From Neckera pumila (lineage: Eukaryota > Streptophyta > Bryopsida > Hypnales > Neckeraceae): a stretch of DNA of 64,000 nucleotides. Below the pieces are notes generated by a model. The model was not told where the DNA came from, did no database searches, and worked only from the letters and a program-made list of their open reading frames with translations. Shown piece by piece: positions 1 to 12,774 of the stretch. The stretch covers positions 46,129,022 to 46,193,021 of the forward strand of contig OZ018408.1 of assembly GCA_963969595.1 (NCBI GenBank), written 5' to 3'. Made by a program: the position numbers and the translations under genes. Position 1 is the stretch's first letter. Each line of letters begins with the position of its first letter.

Positions 1-3000
1 AGAGGTGTGCACTTGTTTTATAAATCAAACCCAAGTGGAATTATAATTTTCCAATCAAAATTGTAATTTCTGTGAATTTTTGAAGTAATCAACCTAATAT
101 TACAAAACCTTACATAGAGTGGAGACATAAATGCTTTATCAACAACCCATTACCGCCCTTCTATGTATCTATTAGCACGTAAGTATCCACCACTCAAGGG
201 ATGACACGTTATGCTATGTTGACATTAAAGCTAGAATCGTGTCAGATTTTGTCAGAATCTTAAATGGTATAAGATACTTTCTGGACGGATTTGGATGGGG
301 CAGTTAACATAATTGGGGCCAAACAGTAGGCCACTGAAATGGAAAGCTAATAGAGATGGGCTGGTCCACCTTAGGTCATTCATTGCTTGCAGGTCATGAA
401 GATTCAATGACTGGAAATTCAGAGAGAAAGCAAGTTGAGGTTGAAATTAAGCTCCACTTAAGGTAGTCTGCTCTTAAAGTGACCATTTAAGAGTTGATTG
501 TCTTTTAGGGGAGGCTAGACTTCTTGAAACAATTTTCAGTAAATTTTTGTAGGAAGAAAAACGGAATTGGCATCTAATGCAAGTTGTTTCATATTTTTTG
601 GACCTTTGTGGGATTAGTTACAAAAGAATTATTCAATGTTTACAACTATTATTATTATATATAACATTATATAACAGCTCCATTGCCTCCCTTAGGTGGA
701 GGAGTAATTTTCCCCAGGTAGAGGGATAATTTCCTCCCAGATATCTAGGGGGGGATTTGAGTTATAATGCTAAGAAGCCGATTGGTTCACACAAATACAA
801 TATTGTTCATTTGTCAGTGTATCTCCTGTCATTCACTTGGAGGCTTCTAATTTTGGGGGAGCAAAAAAGAATCCCCAAGCAAATGTATACATGTATGCAT
901 ATATCTATATTATTTTTTAGAATTTATCTAGAATTTATCCCAAAAGTCAGATATGTATACATGTGTGTTAATTAGCTTTTATCTAATGTTTATCCAAAAA
1001 ATTGCATATGTATGCATGTATATATGCATTTATATGTGTATATATATTGTATATTGAAATAGAAAGTAGAAAAATGAAAAAATAATAATTACAAAAATAA
1101 ATTAATAAAATAAAATGTATTATTCAATTTTAAAATAAATAAATAAATTTTTTATGGGTCCCATTAGGATATGCTTACATTTTGCACTGCACTTATATTT
1201 TTTTCTATTAGTAATTAATACAAGAATTGAATACAATGCTTTGATGATTAAAGCAATTCCAAAAATTAAATTTTGAACTCACTCACTTAAACACCTTAGG
1301 GTTCGTATAAAATAGGCTTGTAGTTGCTTAGAAATTGGATTTCCGCAAAAAATAAAACCAGTAGCAAAGAAAAATTTACAACAACAGGCTGCCAAATTCA
1401 AAAAGAGTCCTCACAAAGCGACAATGGTCTGAAGGACTAAAATTTGACTCATGATCTCCATTGATATATATGATGTTCACTATATTGCAATAGAAAGCAC
1501 ATTAATAAAGACACAAGCATGAAAGATGTTAAAGCCAATACCTTTTGGTGAACTATCATCATTTCAAGCTTACCAGTTCAAAATACCATTCAACTTACAC
1601 AATGATGATTAAAAAGATATAGCTTGTGAACATGTAAAAATTTTAATTCAAGAAATGAAGGATTCTACAACCAAACCTACGCTAGAGACGATCAGTACTT
1701 CAACCTCCAACTACCTACAAAAAGACATTGCAAAGATTCCACCTTGCTCTAAAAGATCTAGACATTATGCATTCATTACAAATAGCCTAAAGATAGTCTA
1801 CATTGTTGCTAGCTATTTTCAATATTTTAAAGATAAAGCCAATAAATTAAAAAATTCAATCTTCTTAATAGATCCAACTTTCTTCAATATATGATTTTAT
1901 AGATGATTCTATAGGGCCTACATGTCTTGTTTTGAAATTCTTGATTGCAACTTAACCTCCAAATGCTAAAAGCGTATTTGGAGCTTCTAAAAATATATAT
2001 ATTTGCTTTAAATTGAACAAAAAGCCATCATTTTGATAAGTTGTATCAAATTTTTTTTATTCGTAACCGTAAAAATTCAAACTAGATAGGTTAGAAATCA
2101 TACAGGAAAAACAAATTCAACAAAGTCACTTACGGATTGAAAGATTATAATATTTGATCATGAGATTGTTAAAACTGTGAAAGTGATTTGAAGTCTTTCA
2201 ATCCTCTTTTCACATGTCAAATCTAAAAAATTGTTTGCCGTAAAAATATGAGGTTAAAGGACATAATATGCATAATCTAATCAATTTACGACTTCTCAAA
2301 ATCTCTTCTACAATTTTTTTAAATGAATTTCTAATGTGATTTTTTCTCCAAGATCTAATGTATCTGAGGCTCATTTTTAAGAGCCCTCAACACTGTAGAA
2401 AGTCAAGATTGCAATGGACACCCTTGCACAAAATCTTGAATAGAAAAATCATTGTCACTCACTTTCAAAGTCTGATTTTTGATGCTAAAATTAGACTTCA
2501 AAAAAGATTTTTCAAAAATATAAACTACTAAAAATAAAAATTTGGATAGGTTTTATTTAAATTTCAAAGTATTATTGACACCAGACTTTGGTGCCTCAGG
2601 CATTTAGGAGTTAAGGTTGTTCTAACACACCTAAATACATATCATTTGGATACTATATGAATAAACTATGATGCTTCAAAGTTTCATTGGTGGATTATCG
2701 AAAACAAATAAAATTTTTTGGGAATGACAAGAATACATCAAAACTAGCAATAGAAGGAAGTGTTGACATTGTAATTGTCTTAGCAATTAATGTCATTATT
2801 ACATCCAAACATGTTTAGATGAAAAAACATCTCCAATCCAATACTAAAGTAGCAAGATAGAGATTGCACCAACTTTTTTAGAGCACATCACTTGGTTCTA
2901 AGGTGCACAACTTTTTATTGATATACTCATCAGAGGACCCTACAAACAAGGTCTCAGTGTCTCACTTCTACCAAATTTGTAGCCATGGTGCTAGTACTCG

Positions 3001-3031
3001 ATCCATAAGTAAATACGGGCTCTTCTTATTT
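1..3031. other. AT-rich spacer without a recognised gene
   Basis: No gene was recognised. Open frames at 757-975 and 1655-1894 are short, AT-driven and lack familiar motifs. The stretch 1952-2613 begins with TTAACCTCC and ends with TTTAGGAGTTAA, so it may be a decayed member of the TTAA-flanked elements described further along, but the ends are too degraded to be sure. Confidence 0.5.
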
Positions 3032-3731
3032 TTAGCTACGACTACGGCGCTTAGGCACCAACTCTGCAACTTTCAACAATAGAGCCTTGCCTGCAAGTGC
3101 ACGTTCAAGCAAATTGTCTCAATTCCGCACCATATAGTCCTCAAATCTTAATTTGCACAAACAAACTTTCCAAATGTCCTAGTTGTTTTGTTGCCTATGT
3201 TTTTAAAAAGCATTGCCAACAATTGTAGGATGAGAAAAGGCTAAAAATGCAATCCAAATAAATAGTAAAGAAGATAACATACGTGTTGGAATAGCTAGAT
3301 TAACAGGGGTCCCATCTTCCTTTTTCAACTGCACGCGTACTCTTCCTCGTTGCATAAAGTCTCTAGAATATGCTTTATCCAACTGGGTGACAACCAAAAA
3401 CACCAATGTTGAAAGACAAGAAATCTCATAATATCAAAATCTATGTGTATAAAGAGCACAATCTTGCACTTTTTTTTATTTCCTAGGGTAAATATCATCT
3501 AGAAGTTTAAAATAGTTTGCAAACAATGCAAGGGGATAGGAGACGTACTTCTATAGCGCAAGGAAGTCTCAAATATTGGCAGCAATCACCAATTTCCACT
3601 ACAGTAGGATTTTCACACGCCTTCATTGCACCAATGCGTCGCCCTTCTGCTAAGGTTTTCTTATTATTAATGTAGATGGGGTATATCACCACCCACCTTG
3701 ACATATTTGGTAGTCTTGAGATCCCATCCAT
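3032..3731 (-). CDS. SRP19: SRP19-like signal recognition particle 19 kDa protein, three exons
   Basis: SRP19 binds the tips of helices 6 and 8 of SRP RNA and prepares it for SRP54, in co-translational targeting to the ER. Three exons on the minus strand join in phase: 3549-3731, 3283-3382 and 3032-3090, with donors GTACGT and GTATGT and acceptors ending CAG. The product is 113 aa. Exon 1 carries RWVVIYPIYIN, KKTLAEGRRI and KACENPTVVEI; exon 2 carries DKAYSRDFMQRGRVRVQL and EDGTPVN; exon 3 carries KVAELVP. These are hallmark SRP19 blocks in the right order. Plant SRP19 is usually about 145 aa with a lysine-rich tail; here the frame stops after VPKRRSRS, so most of the tail is missing. The exons are more AT-rich than the other genes in the window. 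It could be a functional short form, a recently inactivated copy, or a gene whose last exon I have missed. Family identity is firm; function is less so. Confidence 0.85.
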
Positions 3732-4547
3732 TATGGTTGGCTAAAATCAATTCTATTTTAGTTTGTATTCTTCATGACACTTGCATTCCATCATTGCTAT
3801 AACTCATTTGAAAAGTGAGACATTTAAACCTCCTCTCAACCTCCTATTGACTCTCCTTGAAGAAAATTACAAAGAGACATACAAATAAATAAAACATCTT
3901 GACAACAACATTCTTCCAAAACAAATAACAGCCTTAGAAGGATCCCTTGTAAATCAAAACCTTAGACTTTGAAAGGTTTGAAATGGTCATTTATTAAACA
4001 TGCCTTCTAATTACAAGATTCTTGCACATATTTCTAAGGTGATCCATAAACTTTGAAACCACATTCAAAGGACACAAGACAAATTTCAAATAGAATTGTC
4101 AAATACAAAACAAACCTTAAACCCTAAATTCCACTATGAAATACAAGATAAAAATCCAAATTTGTAGAAATCTTGCCACAAAAGTGCGATTGCACACAAC
4201 AAAAATAATCAATGTAAAATTAGAGTAGAAGTAGTCCTTAAGACATTGATTTTCAAATCTAAATACTTTTAAGGATTGTTCTAAACACCTTCATATTTTG
4301 AAATGATTTGCCAATCATTACATGGAAGTATTCACCAAAGTTCATGAAAAAATGCTCAAATCACATCTACTAAAATTGTGGACAATCTTAGATGAAAGAT
4401 TCAACAAATCACTAGAAATCAAGAGTTCAAATTGCAACAAAAATATGTGTTGTGAGGAAGATGAAGGGATGTGTTTGAAAAAACACAACCCTTTTCATTT
4501 GAACCTATATAGACAACCTTTGGATTTTAGCTTACCATACCTTTTAA

Positions 4548-5369
4548 TCCCTAGAGTCCCAAGAGTCTCTTTGAGAGCCACTTGAAGGTTAGGAAAAATG
4601 ATTAGCTTTTTAGGAATATAATTTTTTTTCCAATCATTGTCTAAGAGCAAAATTTATGCCATTCAAACCAAAAAACAAGTAAGAGTAGGCAACAAGTAAA
4701 TAAAAAATACTTTGAGATATCATTTTTTTGTAATAGATTATATTTTGTCAATGTGGCAAGATTTGATTGTTTTCATTTGAATAAATGTTGTGAGTTATTA
4801 TTTTGCGGCCAATCTTAGCAAATTCTTCAAAAAATAATGTATTGTATCCGTTTCTAAACTTACAATTTTTCAAAAAAATAAATTGTTTTATTTCACTAGA
4901 ACAGTCTTTCCGCTAGGATTAGTGTATTTGAATTCTATCTTAATGATATTAAAAATTTAATTTTTTCCTTCTGTCTCTTACCTACTTTGAATTGACAAAT
5001 TTTTGAGGAATAAAAATCAAAAGGGGGAATTGTGATTTTTTCCCAAATTCTTAATTCAATTCTTCAACATTCCAAAATTTTGATATTCAAAATTTGTCGT
5101 ACTATAGTTTTAAGTTAAGAAGGTTCAAATTCTAATAATCTAATTAGGTTAGGTGCAAAAAAAATTTGTGTTCTTTAATTCAAGCATTTATATCTTCTAT
5201 TCTATATGCTTAAATTTTTTTAAAATTCTTTGAGACCTTCTCATAATAGTAAAGTTAAAGATTCTAAAATTGGATATGCAAAAAAAGATGTTTAAAATTA
5301 TATTGTGTGCAAATGGAAATGATAGTTTTTAGTATTTTTTGGGGAAGAAATGGTCTGGGACTTTAGAAG
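4548..5369 (-). mobile_element. TTAA-flanked non-autonomous element, family P2 (piggyBac-like), reverse copy
   Basis: TTAA occurs on both sides (4544-4547 and 5370-5373). The ends are TCCCTAGAGTCCCA and, read inward on the other strand, CTTCTAAAGTCCCA, matching the family P2 termini CCCCTAAAGTCCCA. The interior aligns by eye, in reverse orientation, with 48639-49556: a reaction to the same landmarks such as an 'actagaacagtctttccgctagg' -like block near 4900 and a Ctcttaccta run near 4975. No transposase frame is present; the frame at 4322-4585 crosses its edge. Confidence 0.6.
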
Positions 5370-6153
5370 TTAATATAACCTTTTCAAATACTCATTATTA
5401 AATTTTCAAATAGTTTTTTTCACTAAAGTAAAATGATTGGGGATAACCAATTTGCAATTTATGTAGTACTCCCAATACCATATATACGTTTGTATATTAT
5501 AAGAAGTTGTGCACATGTGCTATAGACTACCTTTGTGATTCTTATAATTCCTAACAATTTTTAAGTATCATTTTTACATGCAATAATAATAATATTGCAA
5601 TGTTACAAAATGATTTGTATTTAGAACAAAATCACTTCTACAAAATCACTTGTATTTATAACCCCTAAACTATGGAATTGAAAAACTATAGATTTATTGT
5701 ATGTTCAATTTGATTAATTTGTTTTCTAACAAAATTATATTATGTGTTTTATGTAGACAAAGTTTTATACTTAGTAACATTCAATTTTGTTCGAAGTTTT
5801 GAAGTTTGTATTTAGAGTCATTTTATATCAATAATAGCACTAATTATAATGATACCAAATAAATCAAATATTATGTAAAAAAATAAAACCAAAAAAACTT
5901 TCACGTTTGTCTTTAAAAAAAATTTAAAGTGGAATGTGGTACTAAATGAAAGAAAAAACTAATCGGCTAATAACTTATATAAAAAAAATTGAAAAATGCT
6001 AATTTCAATGGTGAGAGTGCTTTAGTCAAATACTAATATCTTTATTTTCATTTATTTTTGGAAATTTTCAAAATAAAGAGCAAAAGATACCTTTCACCTC
6101 ATTTGATTTGGAACTGAATAGTTAAAATGTTTTTGAGTAGTAATTTATCAATC

Positions 6154-6396
6154 CATTACAAAAATTTTGATTCCAACGGAGGGCTTTTCCAGATGGATAA
6201 ACCAAGCTATTTCCAAGCTTATTCTGTCAATATGAAAAAGTCCCCTAGTGAGCAATCAAATAAGCTGACTATTTGTCGAAACAGTCAGATTGTGGGGGAA
6301 TAGGAGAATGAATTTTTTAGTTTCAAAAAATCAAATTTTAGGATACTTCAAAGGGCCATGGAGCAGCCCTCCAAAGGTCTGAAATTTTCTCTAATG
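6154..6396. mobile_element. MITE, CATTAG-terminal family (F2), 243 bp
   Basis: Starts CATTACAAAAATTTTGATTC and ends with the reverse complement of CATTAGAGAAAATTTCAGAC, followed inward by a GGAGGGCTGCTCCA-like block on each side. The same ends bound copies at 15356-17441, 23219-23571 and 29237-29523. No coding capacity. No convincing target-site duplication was seen. Confidence 0.6.
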
Positions 6397-6536
6397 CTAT
6401 ACAATCCTTCCTACACAAAAACAAAAGGTAAATTTTTTTAGAATGTATTTTTGCTACCCAGTTTGACATTGAAATCAAAAAAATTCTAACTTTTGAACTC
6501 TATATTAGAATAATGTGAAACAAAGCTTTACATGTA

Positions 6537-6852
6537 TGGCCAATTTTGTTGAAATGGCGGTGTTCATAGTGCCATATTTTCCTTGTGCCATTTTTTCAAA
6601 CCGCCCGCTCTAAACATCTAGAACAGCTACAAATTCCAGACATCTAAGATTGTTATAGATTTCAAATATCTAGGAATTGTATAGATTTCAGACCAATTGT
6701 TTTGAAAAATCTAGGATTGGTTTAGATTTTTGATATCTAAGACAATTGTAGATATTTAGAATGTACGATGAATGTAGATTTCAAAACAGCCATTTTGAAC
6801 TGAAATAGCGTGCCATTGTAATGGAATGCCGCCATTGTAACGAAATTGACCA
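6537..6852. mobile_element. MITE with AATGGCGG-type terminal inverted repeats, 316 bp
   Basis: The left end TGGCCAATTTTGTTGAAATG is followed by GCGGTGTTC; the right end is an imperfect reverse complement ending TTGACCA. About 24 of 29 positions match. The interior repeats short 'CATCTAGA/ATATCTAGGA' -like units. A shorter relative lies at 32376-32498 inside an intron. Confidence 0.6.
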
Positions 6853-6990
6853 TATGTAGATTATGATGAGTGTCATCCATAAAAAAATTTCAAATAATCC
6901 CTATCTGAGTTCTCAAAAAGTCCAAAGTTGGCTCCTAGGTCTGTTAGGGGATATATTACCTTGATGGAATTTATAAAAAATTAAAGTTGA

Positions 6991-7395
<405 letters not shown>

Positions 7396-8160
7396 GAAAA
7401 TTAGCAGATTAGATTGTCAAAAGAAGACTAACATTGAGTATTTTTTCAAATAAATAGTTGATTTTTTAATATTTTTTCTTGTATAAAATGCAAATAGTTT
7501 TGTTCATATAAGCTTTGTTAAGGGTTTTATGGCCACTATAATTTCAAATTATAATAGAAAATTTGACTTTCATTGATTTCAATATTTACTTGAATTCAAA
7601 TGCTTGCAATTAATCATTTTAAGGGTAACAATCAAATTTGTCAAAAAGAATTCTAGTATAAAAATGATAAAGAAGATGTCAGATTTTCAATTTTGTGCTT
7701 CAAGTACTTTCAATTGCAACTTTAAATTTTTTTTGATAGTTTCTCAATCTGTGTTTAAAATAAAAAATCTTCAATGTTCAAAACTCTTCAATAGAAAAAA
7801 ATAGATGGAAAGCATACATTTTTTGAAATATTCAAATTTGATCAATAATTTCCAACCAAGAATGAATAATTATATTGCTATACCAAAAGGATTTTAACTA
7901 AATCAACCAACTAAGTCATGAATAAGATATTAGAATAACACATTCTGCTTTAATTGGGAATTGATAATATTATTTATGTTGGTTTACTTGGCTTCTTCAA
8001 GAATTAGGACTTGGAACACAACAATCTCAAATAGCTCTATTTATAATCCATGCAAAAAGAATTTAGATTCATCGTTAAAGAAATGAAAACACTTACTAAG
8101 CAATATGCACGCTATATACATATCAAACTCTTTATTTTTTACTTTTTTCCTTAATGCAAG
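7396..8160. other. AT-rich spacer, nothing recognised
   Basis: The frame at 7604-7804 is low-complexity and AT-driven. I see no motif, repeat boundary or RNA gene here. Confidence 0.5.
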
Positions 8161-8169
8161 ACTTTTTTC

Positions 8170-8690
8170 CTGTAAGGGGCAATTCCAAAAATGGGGTAGG
8201 CCGGTAGATGTATCCCTCGCACAATATCCACTACTGCAAACCCCGTCGCTTTTCATTCCCTTGAAATAGCGATAAAATGTGGGGTGAGTGAAAAAAGTCA
8301 CAAATGACACATGGGGCCGACTTGGCTATTAACATTATATCATTTTCAGCTTCTTAGAAGTGAGAAGTGACAAAAGGTCTGGATTTTTGGACTGAAAAAA
8401 CGACAGGATTTGCCTTAGTGTTCTTTAGTAAAAGGCCAACTGAGAGTAGTTCGTTCTGTGCTGAGCACTCGGCTGCATACACAATCTGAGGATCTTGCTG
8501 AAAGAGTGCCTATCCTCATAGCAACGTGGACAGCATATTTTCAAGCGACCAGGAAGTGTCACAAAAGTCCTTGATGTTCGTGTGACTAAATTTGAAGTAC
8601 CGCTTTGATCTAGGCAAACATCGCTATTCCGTAATGTGATCCCAAAGTTCCATAGCTGCTTGCGGCACTTCATTCATACTTTTAAGTATC
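8170..8690. repeat. Decayed extra copy of the TEN1 3'-flank segment
   Basis: Resembles 12295-12540 in the same orientation: shared blocks include GGGGCAATYCCAAAAA near 8178 and 12301, and TCTGTGCTGRGCACTCGGC near 8455 and 12347, with matching text around TTCAAGCGACC. It sits just beyond the 3' flank of copy A, where a further TEN1-to-gene repeat unit would be expected. This suggests a remnant of an additional duplication unit. Confidence 0.55.
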
Positions 8691-8714
8691 GAGACACACA
8701 AGTCACGGAATAAT

Positions 8715-9237
8715 CAACATTCCACCTGAATAACCCCAAAAATGTAGCATTCGATGAATTTGCCATGCTGGCTGACTGGATTGCCTTCATTTAATTCGCC
8801 CTATCGCGTATTGCATTATCGCATACCAGTTCAATCTGGAATTTGTCCGTGCATACGATTTGCGCACGATGGGTATTATATGTTGCATTGGGTGCGGGCT
8901 CTCCATTAAAAGGCAGCCAAAACTGTTCAATTCAGAAGCGCGAACCAGCCAATAAGCAAACATGCCAACAAATGACTCACAATGTTGATCCAAATATCAT
9001 GTTCAAATGTATATACTTGATATTCTTGAATGGCAAACGAGGTACAAGACGCCTGAAGTTTGAGCTTGCCTATCACACAATTGCTGATGCTCAAAACTCC
9101 CAGCTCCGTCCTACATCAGGATTCAAACTTTGAGTGTGTAGAATTTTTCTGTACAGCCTATTGATTGATCTGTCCAGAGCACACATATTCGATCGACTCA
9201 TTCTCGGCTAGCTAATAATCTGAGTTTGGCAAACGCT
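8715..9237 (-). repeat. 3' flank of copy A, shared with copies B and C
   Basis: Reverse complement aligns with 26756-27270 downstream of copy C and, over its first part, with 21102-21448 downstream of copy B. Shared landmarks are the GAGTTTGGCAAACGCTC-type block at the stop codon, a CTCAAAACTCCCA run and, for A and C, GATGCAATACG-type text. Frames at 8787-8993 and 8843-9133 are not conserved as protein between the copies. Confidence 0.7.
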
Positions 9238-10572
9238 CTAGAACACATTCCCGGCCGTCTTGTCTCCGGGACGGACCAACGGCAGCTCATTTGGGCGACC
9301 CAACTGTAGCGCCACCTTCGCATGAAACAGCTCGCCGTCCTCGCGCTGGCACACGGGAATGCGAAGGGCCCGCTGGATGCTGTTGTCCAAGTCCGCGTAA
9401 GAACCTGCGCAGTTGCGATACATCTCGAAGATCATCCCGATCTGACCGCCTTGCGCAAAACTGAAGCAAAACATCGCCATCGTGCTGCTCAACGCCGCCG
9501 CGACCGTCGCGACCGTCTGCACAGTCGCACCCAACAAAGGCAAGCACTGCGCCAGGTTGAGCGCGGCCGCCACGGCCACCAGCACGGGCGCGGCCACAGC
9601 CAGACGCAGGCTCTCGTGCTCCTTCTTCCGCGCCCAGCCCAAGTAGATCTCCACGTCCGCCTCGCGCAGCTTCTGCGCCGTCTGCTTCAGGTCCTCGCTG
9701 ATCGCGGAGCTCCACCCGTTGCTGTCGTTGGACGGCATTTCAGGCTCCGACAGGTCCACGGGCGTGCTCAAGGTGGAGCCTTTCACGACGGTGGGGAACT
9801 TGGGCAGTCCGTTGGGAAGAAGGGGCAGCGGGTACGCCGCATCCACGGCGTGCACCCTCGCGAGCTTGTCCTCCACGTAGAGATGTGCGTCTTCGCGGAG
9901 GCGGGGATCGACTTGGAGCGTGGCTTCGATCTCTTCGGCCATGGACTTCCACTGGCGAGCCGCAGAGCGCTGCTCCTCGGCGAGCTGCGATGGCTACATC
10001 TTGCCGGCCAAGGCCATGAGGCCTGCGGTGCCGGCGTTGAGGAGACAGGCCGTGAGGGCGAGCGGGACGGCGGGCATGGCGCCGTTGAGCGCGGCGAGGA
10101 CGGCCGCGGCCACGGTGGTGGTGACGACGGTGGTGTGGCAGAGCTTGTTCCAGTTGTCTCGCTGGAGTCCGATGGTTGTGTGCATCTCCGCGCGGTCGCG
10201 GGCCGCGATCGCGATGTGTCGCAGTTGCGCGACAAGGCGTGGGTTTTGGTGTCCACGCTCGTCGGTCCAGCCCTTGGTGTTGCGTTCGGCGGGCGAGCCA
10301 GGCGACTTGGGCGACGGCAACGGGTTCCAGTGGTTGGCACTTCCGGTCTCCGTGGTCTGCATCACTGCCAGGGGAGTGACAACGGCGGCCTTCCGCGACC
10401 TGGTGGTGCGCTTGGCGTGTTGGATCTGTGTTCCTCGCATCTGTGAGCCCAGGCCATGGCTGTGGCAAATGCTCACACGATTGCTGGCAATTGTTGATCC
10501 CCTTCGTTGAGACTGAAGCGCCGCTGACGAGACCAAAGAGCTCATGGAGGTAATGGCCACAGACGTTGCCAT
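9238..10572 (-). pseudogene. At4g22030-like protein, copy A, interrupted by in-frame TAG
   Basis: Intronless 445-codon frame on the minus strand, starting at 10572 and ending in TAG after AGNVF. It is collinear with intact copies B and C. Codon 193 is TAG (9994-9996) where both other copies have CAA (Gln, in MQPSQLAEEQ). Everything after the stop remains open and nearly identical to B and C, so the loss is either very recent or compensated (readthrough, or translation restart at the Met of MAEEIEATLQV, 9942). Other private changes include ALNGAMPAV for ATPAV, KKEHES for KKERES, APVLV for APLLV, SSTMAM for SSAMAM and FSFAQGG for FSFGQGG. The family carries the database name 'probable F-box protein At4g22030', but no F-box is visible here. 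A sequencing or assembly error cannot be excluded, although two bases differ in the codon. Confidence 0.85.
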
Positions 10573-11180
10573 TGCAAAAGGGTTGAATCGAGCACCCGTG
10601 ATCGAAGCCTTGTAATTGCACGTCTTGGTCGAGCTAAGAAGTAATCGACTCCCAAACTGATGAACCTGATGGTGGTCTGCCGCTTGAGTTCTGAGCGGCG
10701 ATGATGGTGACTAGCAAGAGAAGGAAGGAAATTTCGCTCAGATTCAAGCACTGAGCAGAATATTTGTATGGCGATGCAAAGCTGAAGAAGTTCTGATAGA
10801 CACTGCCTGCTGAGAATGAAAAGGAAGGAATGGGGAGTCTCAGTTATATACACGGAACGATGCCGTGTTGCACGGAAGTCCAAGTAGCGTTATTAGAACC
10901 AGAACCCGATGGCAGTCGAATTCCGAGTTGACTGAAAACATAAGCTTATCTCGTGTTCAGGAAAACGGCGTATTTTACGGATACCGTGTTGTGGGAAAGT
11001 GGGTCGCGCCTGGACCCATGCGCTGCCCTCCGTAAACCAATACCTGCAGAGTCTGAGCACAAAAGCTCACCCGTCTCAACAGTGGCTGGTCCTTTTCAGT
11101 TGGAAATCTATGATTCTTCGGATACTGTTCATTGCTTTCAGTTGATTCTTCGTTCTCATTGAAGCCTTTTTCTCAAAGAT
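10573..11180 (-). repeat. 5' flank of copy A, near-identical inverted copy of the copy C flank
   Basis: Reverse complement of 24800-25420 with only scattered differences over the first ~500 bp. It includes the TATA box, the 5' leader and the block before the ATG (TTCAACCCTTTTGCAATGG). Similarity becomes patchier beyond about 11100. Confidence 0.85.
10844..10850 (-). promoter_or_regulatory. TATA box of copy A
   Basis: TATATAA on the minus strand, within GTGTATATAACTGAG, about 272 bp upstream of the ATG. The same element stands upstream of copies B and C, followed in all three by a CCCCATTCCTTC leader block, which supports a shared core promoter. Confidence 0.65.
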
Positions 11181-12774
11181 TTCAAAGTCGGTAATCATGC
11201 TTAACTCTTAAAGGACGCAGGGGTGACCCTGGAAATCGTCCTTTTTCATTACCCTATGACATCATCTACATTAAAAAATCCAAAAGTATCTATTGGAAGT
11301 CAAGCTACTGTAGAAGATCTCCCCTTTCCACACAAAATTCCGAGAATGAATAATTGTTGTTCTGTCCTTCACCAAAGGATTCTCTCTCATTCATTGACCA
11401 GAAAAATGGCCACGGTGACGTTTATGGGTTAAGCATGAGTTCAATAGTAAACAATAGCAAACCTCAATCTCAAGATTCAAAGAAAATGCAGTGGCCACGT
11501 GGTGCTCCAATGTTTGACATGACAATAATTGGTCAAATCGCAGATTAACCAGATTATCTTGTGAAAGCACACGAAATGAAGAAACTTTGCTTGACCTGTT
11601 GCTATGTCTTTCAACTAAAGTAGGTACTCCAAAATGCGCCACTAATCCAAAAGCACTATCATCACCCTGGGTATGTATATCTCCAAAATCAATATGAACC
11701 TATGTGGAAGAAATGATTTTAGAACCTCTAAAAAAACCTTTGACCCTTCATAATTTTTGCATACCGTATTCAAATGTCTTGTTTTTTAGTGCATTCGAAC
11801 CTCTTTTCACTTGCCAACAAGAGAATATGAAATTGTGACCAATCTAATATAGTAATCAAGCACAATAACAAAAAGTGGTGTTTTCAAGGATGCCCACCTT
11901 ACCTATTGGTATATTTGAGTTCAATCTAAAGTTGATGATAGAATAAAATAAATGTAATTAGAAAAAATCTCTTCTTACATAGAAAGGCTCAATGTCTACT
12001 CTCTATGTACATACGTTATCCAAATGTTGCCATCTTTGGTGCATTGGAACCTCCTTTCACTTGCCAACAATAAAATTTGGAAATTTGGCCAGCCTAATAA
12101 TAGTAACTAGGCACAGTACCAAAACTAGTGGCGGTTTCGATGGTACCCACCCTTACATTCTGAACTGCATTGACGAGGTGTTGTTTCCATGAGGCATTTT
12201 GCTCTTTTAGGATTGCCTCCTGCGGTTGAGCAAGTTTCAGTTGGTGAGAGCGCACTGCTAAAATCTATTTTGAAGTTTTCCTTTGATGAGTCCAGTGAGG
12301 GGCAATCCAAAAAGTGGGGTATGATGATAGGTGCACCCAGCAGTTCGCTCTGTGCTGGGCACTCGGCAGAGTGAACAATCCTGTGGGAGAACTTGGGATT
12401 CATACAGACAGAGGGCATTGCTCGTATCAGCGCATAAGGATTAAAGATAAGTGCCATGCTCAAGCGACTACCGTAGTGAATGTCACAAAATAGACATTGA
12501 CGTTCATCTCATTAAAATTTTACATAAGCTCTTGCAACCCAAGTCTCATCAATTTCCATCAACGGCTGTCGTCCCTCACTGTGGTTCCTCTATTCGTCAC
12601 AACTTGCTGATTAATTAAACCAAATTGAGCTAGAACATGCATTGCAGGATTCAACATTCACAATGAAGCAGTACTTCGACACACAGACCATGGTCAGGTA
12701 GCATTCAACCTCAACTGGTATTATTGTGGCATCGCAATTTGCCATTGTCGCCGAACAGAGGTTCTTTCACAGCT
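11181..12774. repeat. Spacer between copy A and TEN1, duplicated in the right arm
   Basis: Read in reverse, it matches 24560-24800, 24030-24270, 22430-22680 and 21703-22420 in the right arm. One sub-block (a CTTGCCAACAA-containing ~100-bp unit) occurs twice here, near 11800-11905 and 12045-12150, and correspondingly twice on the right. A frame on the plus strand at 12189-12374 stays partly readable in the right-arm copy (minus strand, 22276-22100), both containing an E(G)Q(A/S)K-type stretch, but no family was recognised. Confidence 0.65.
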
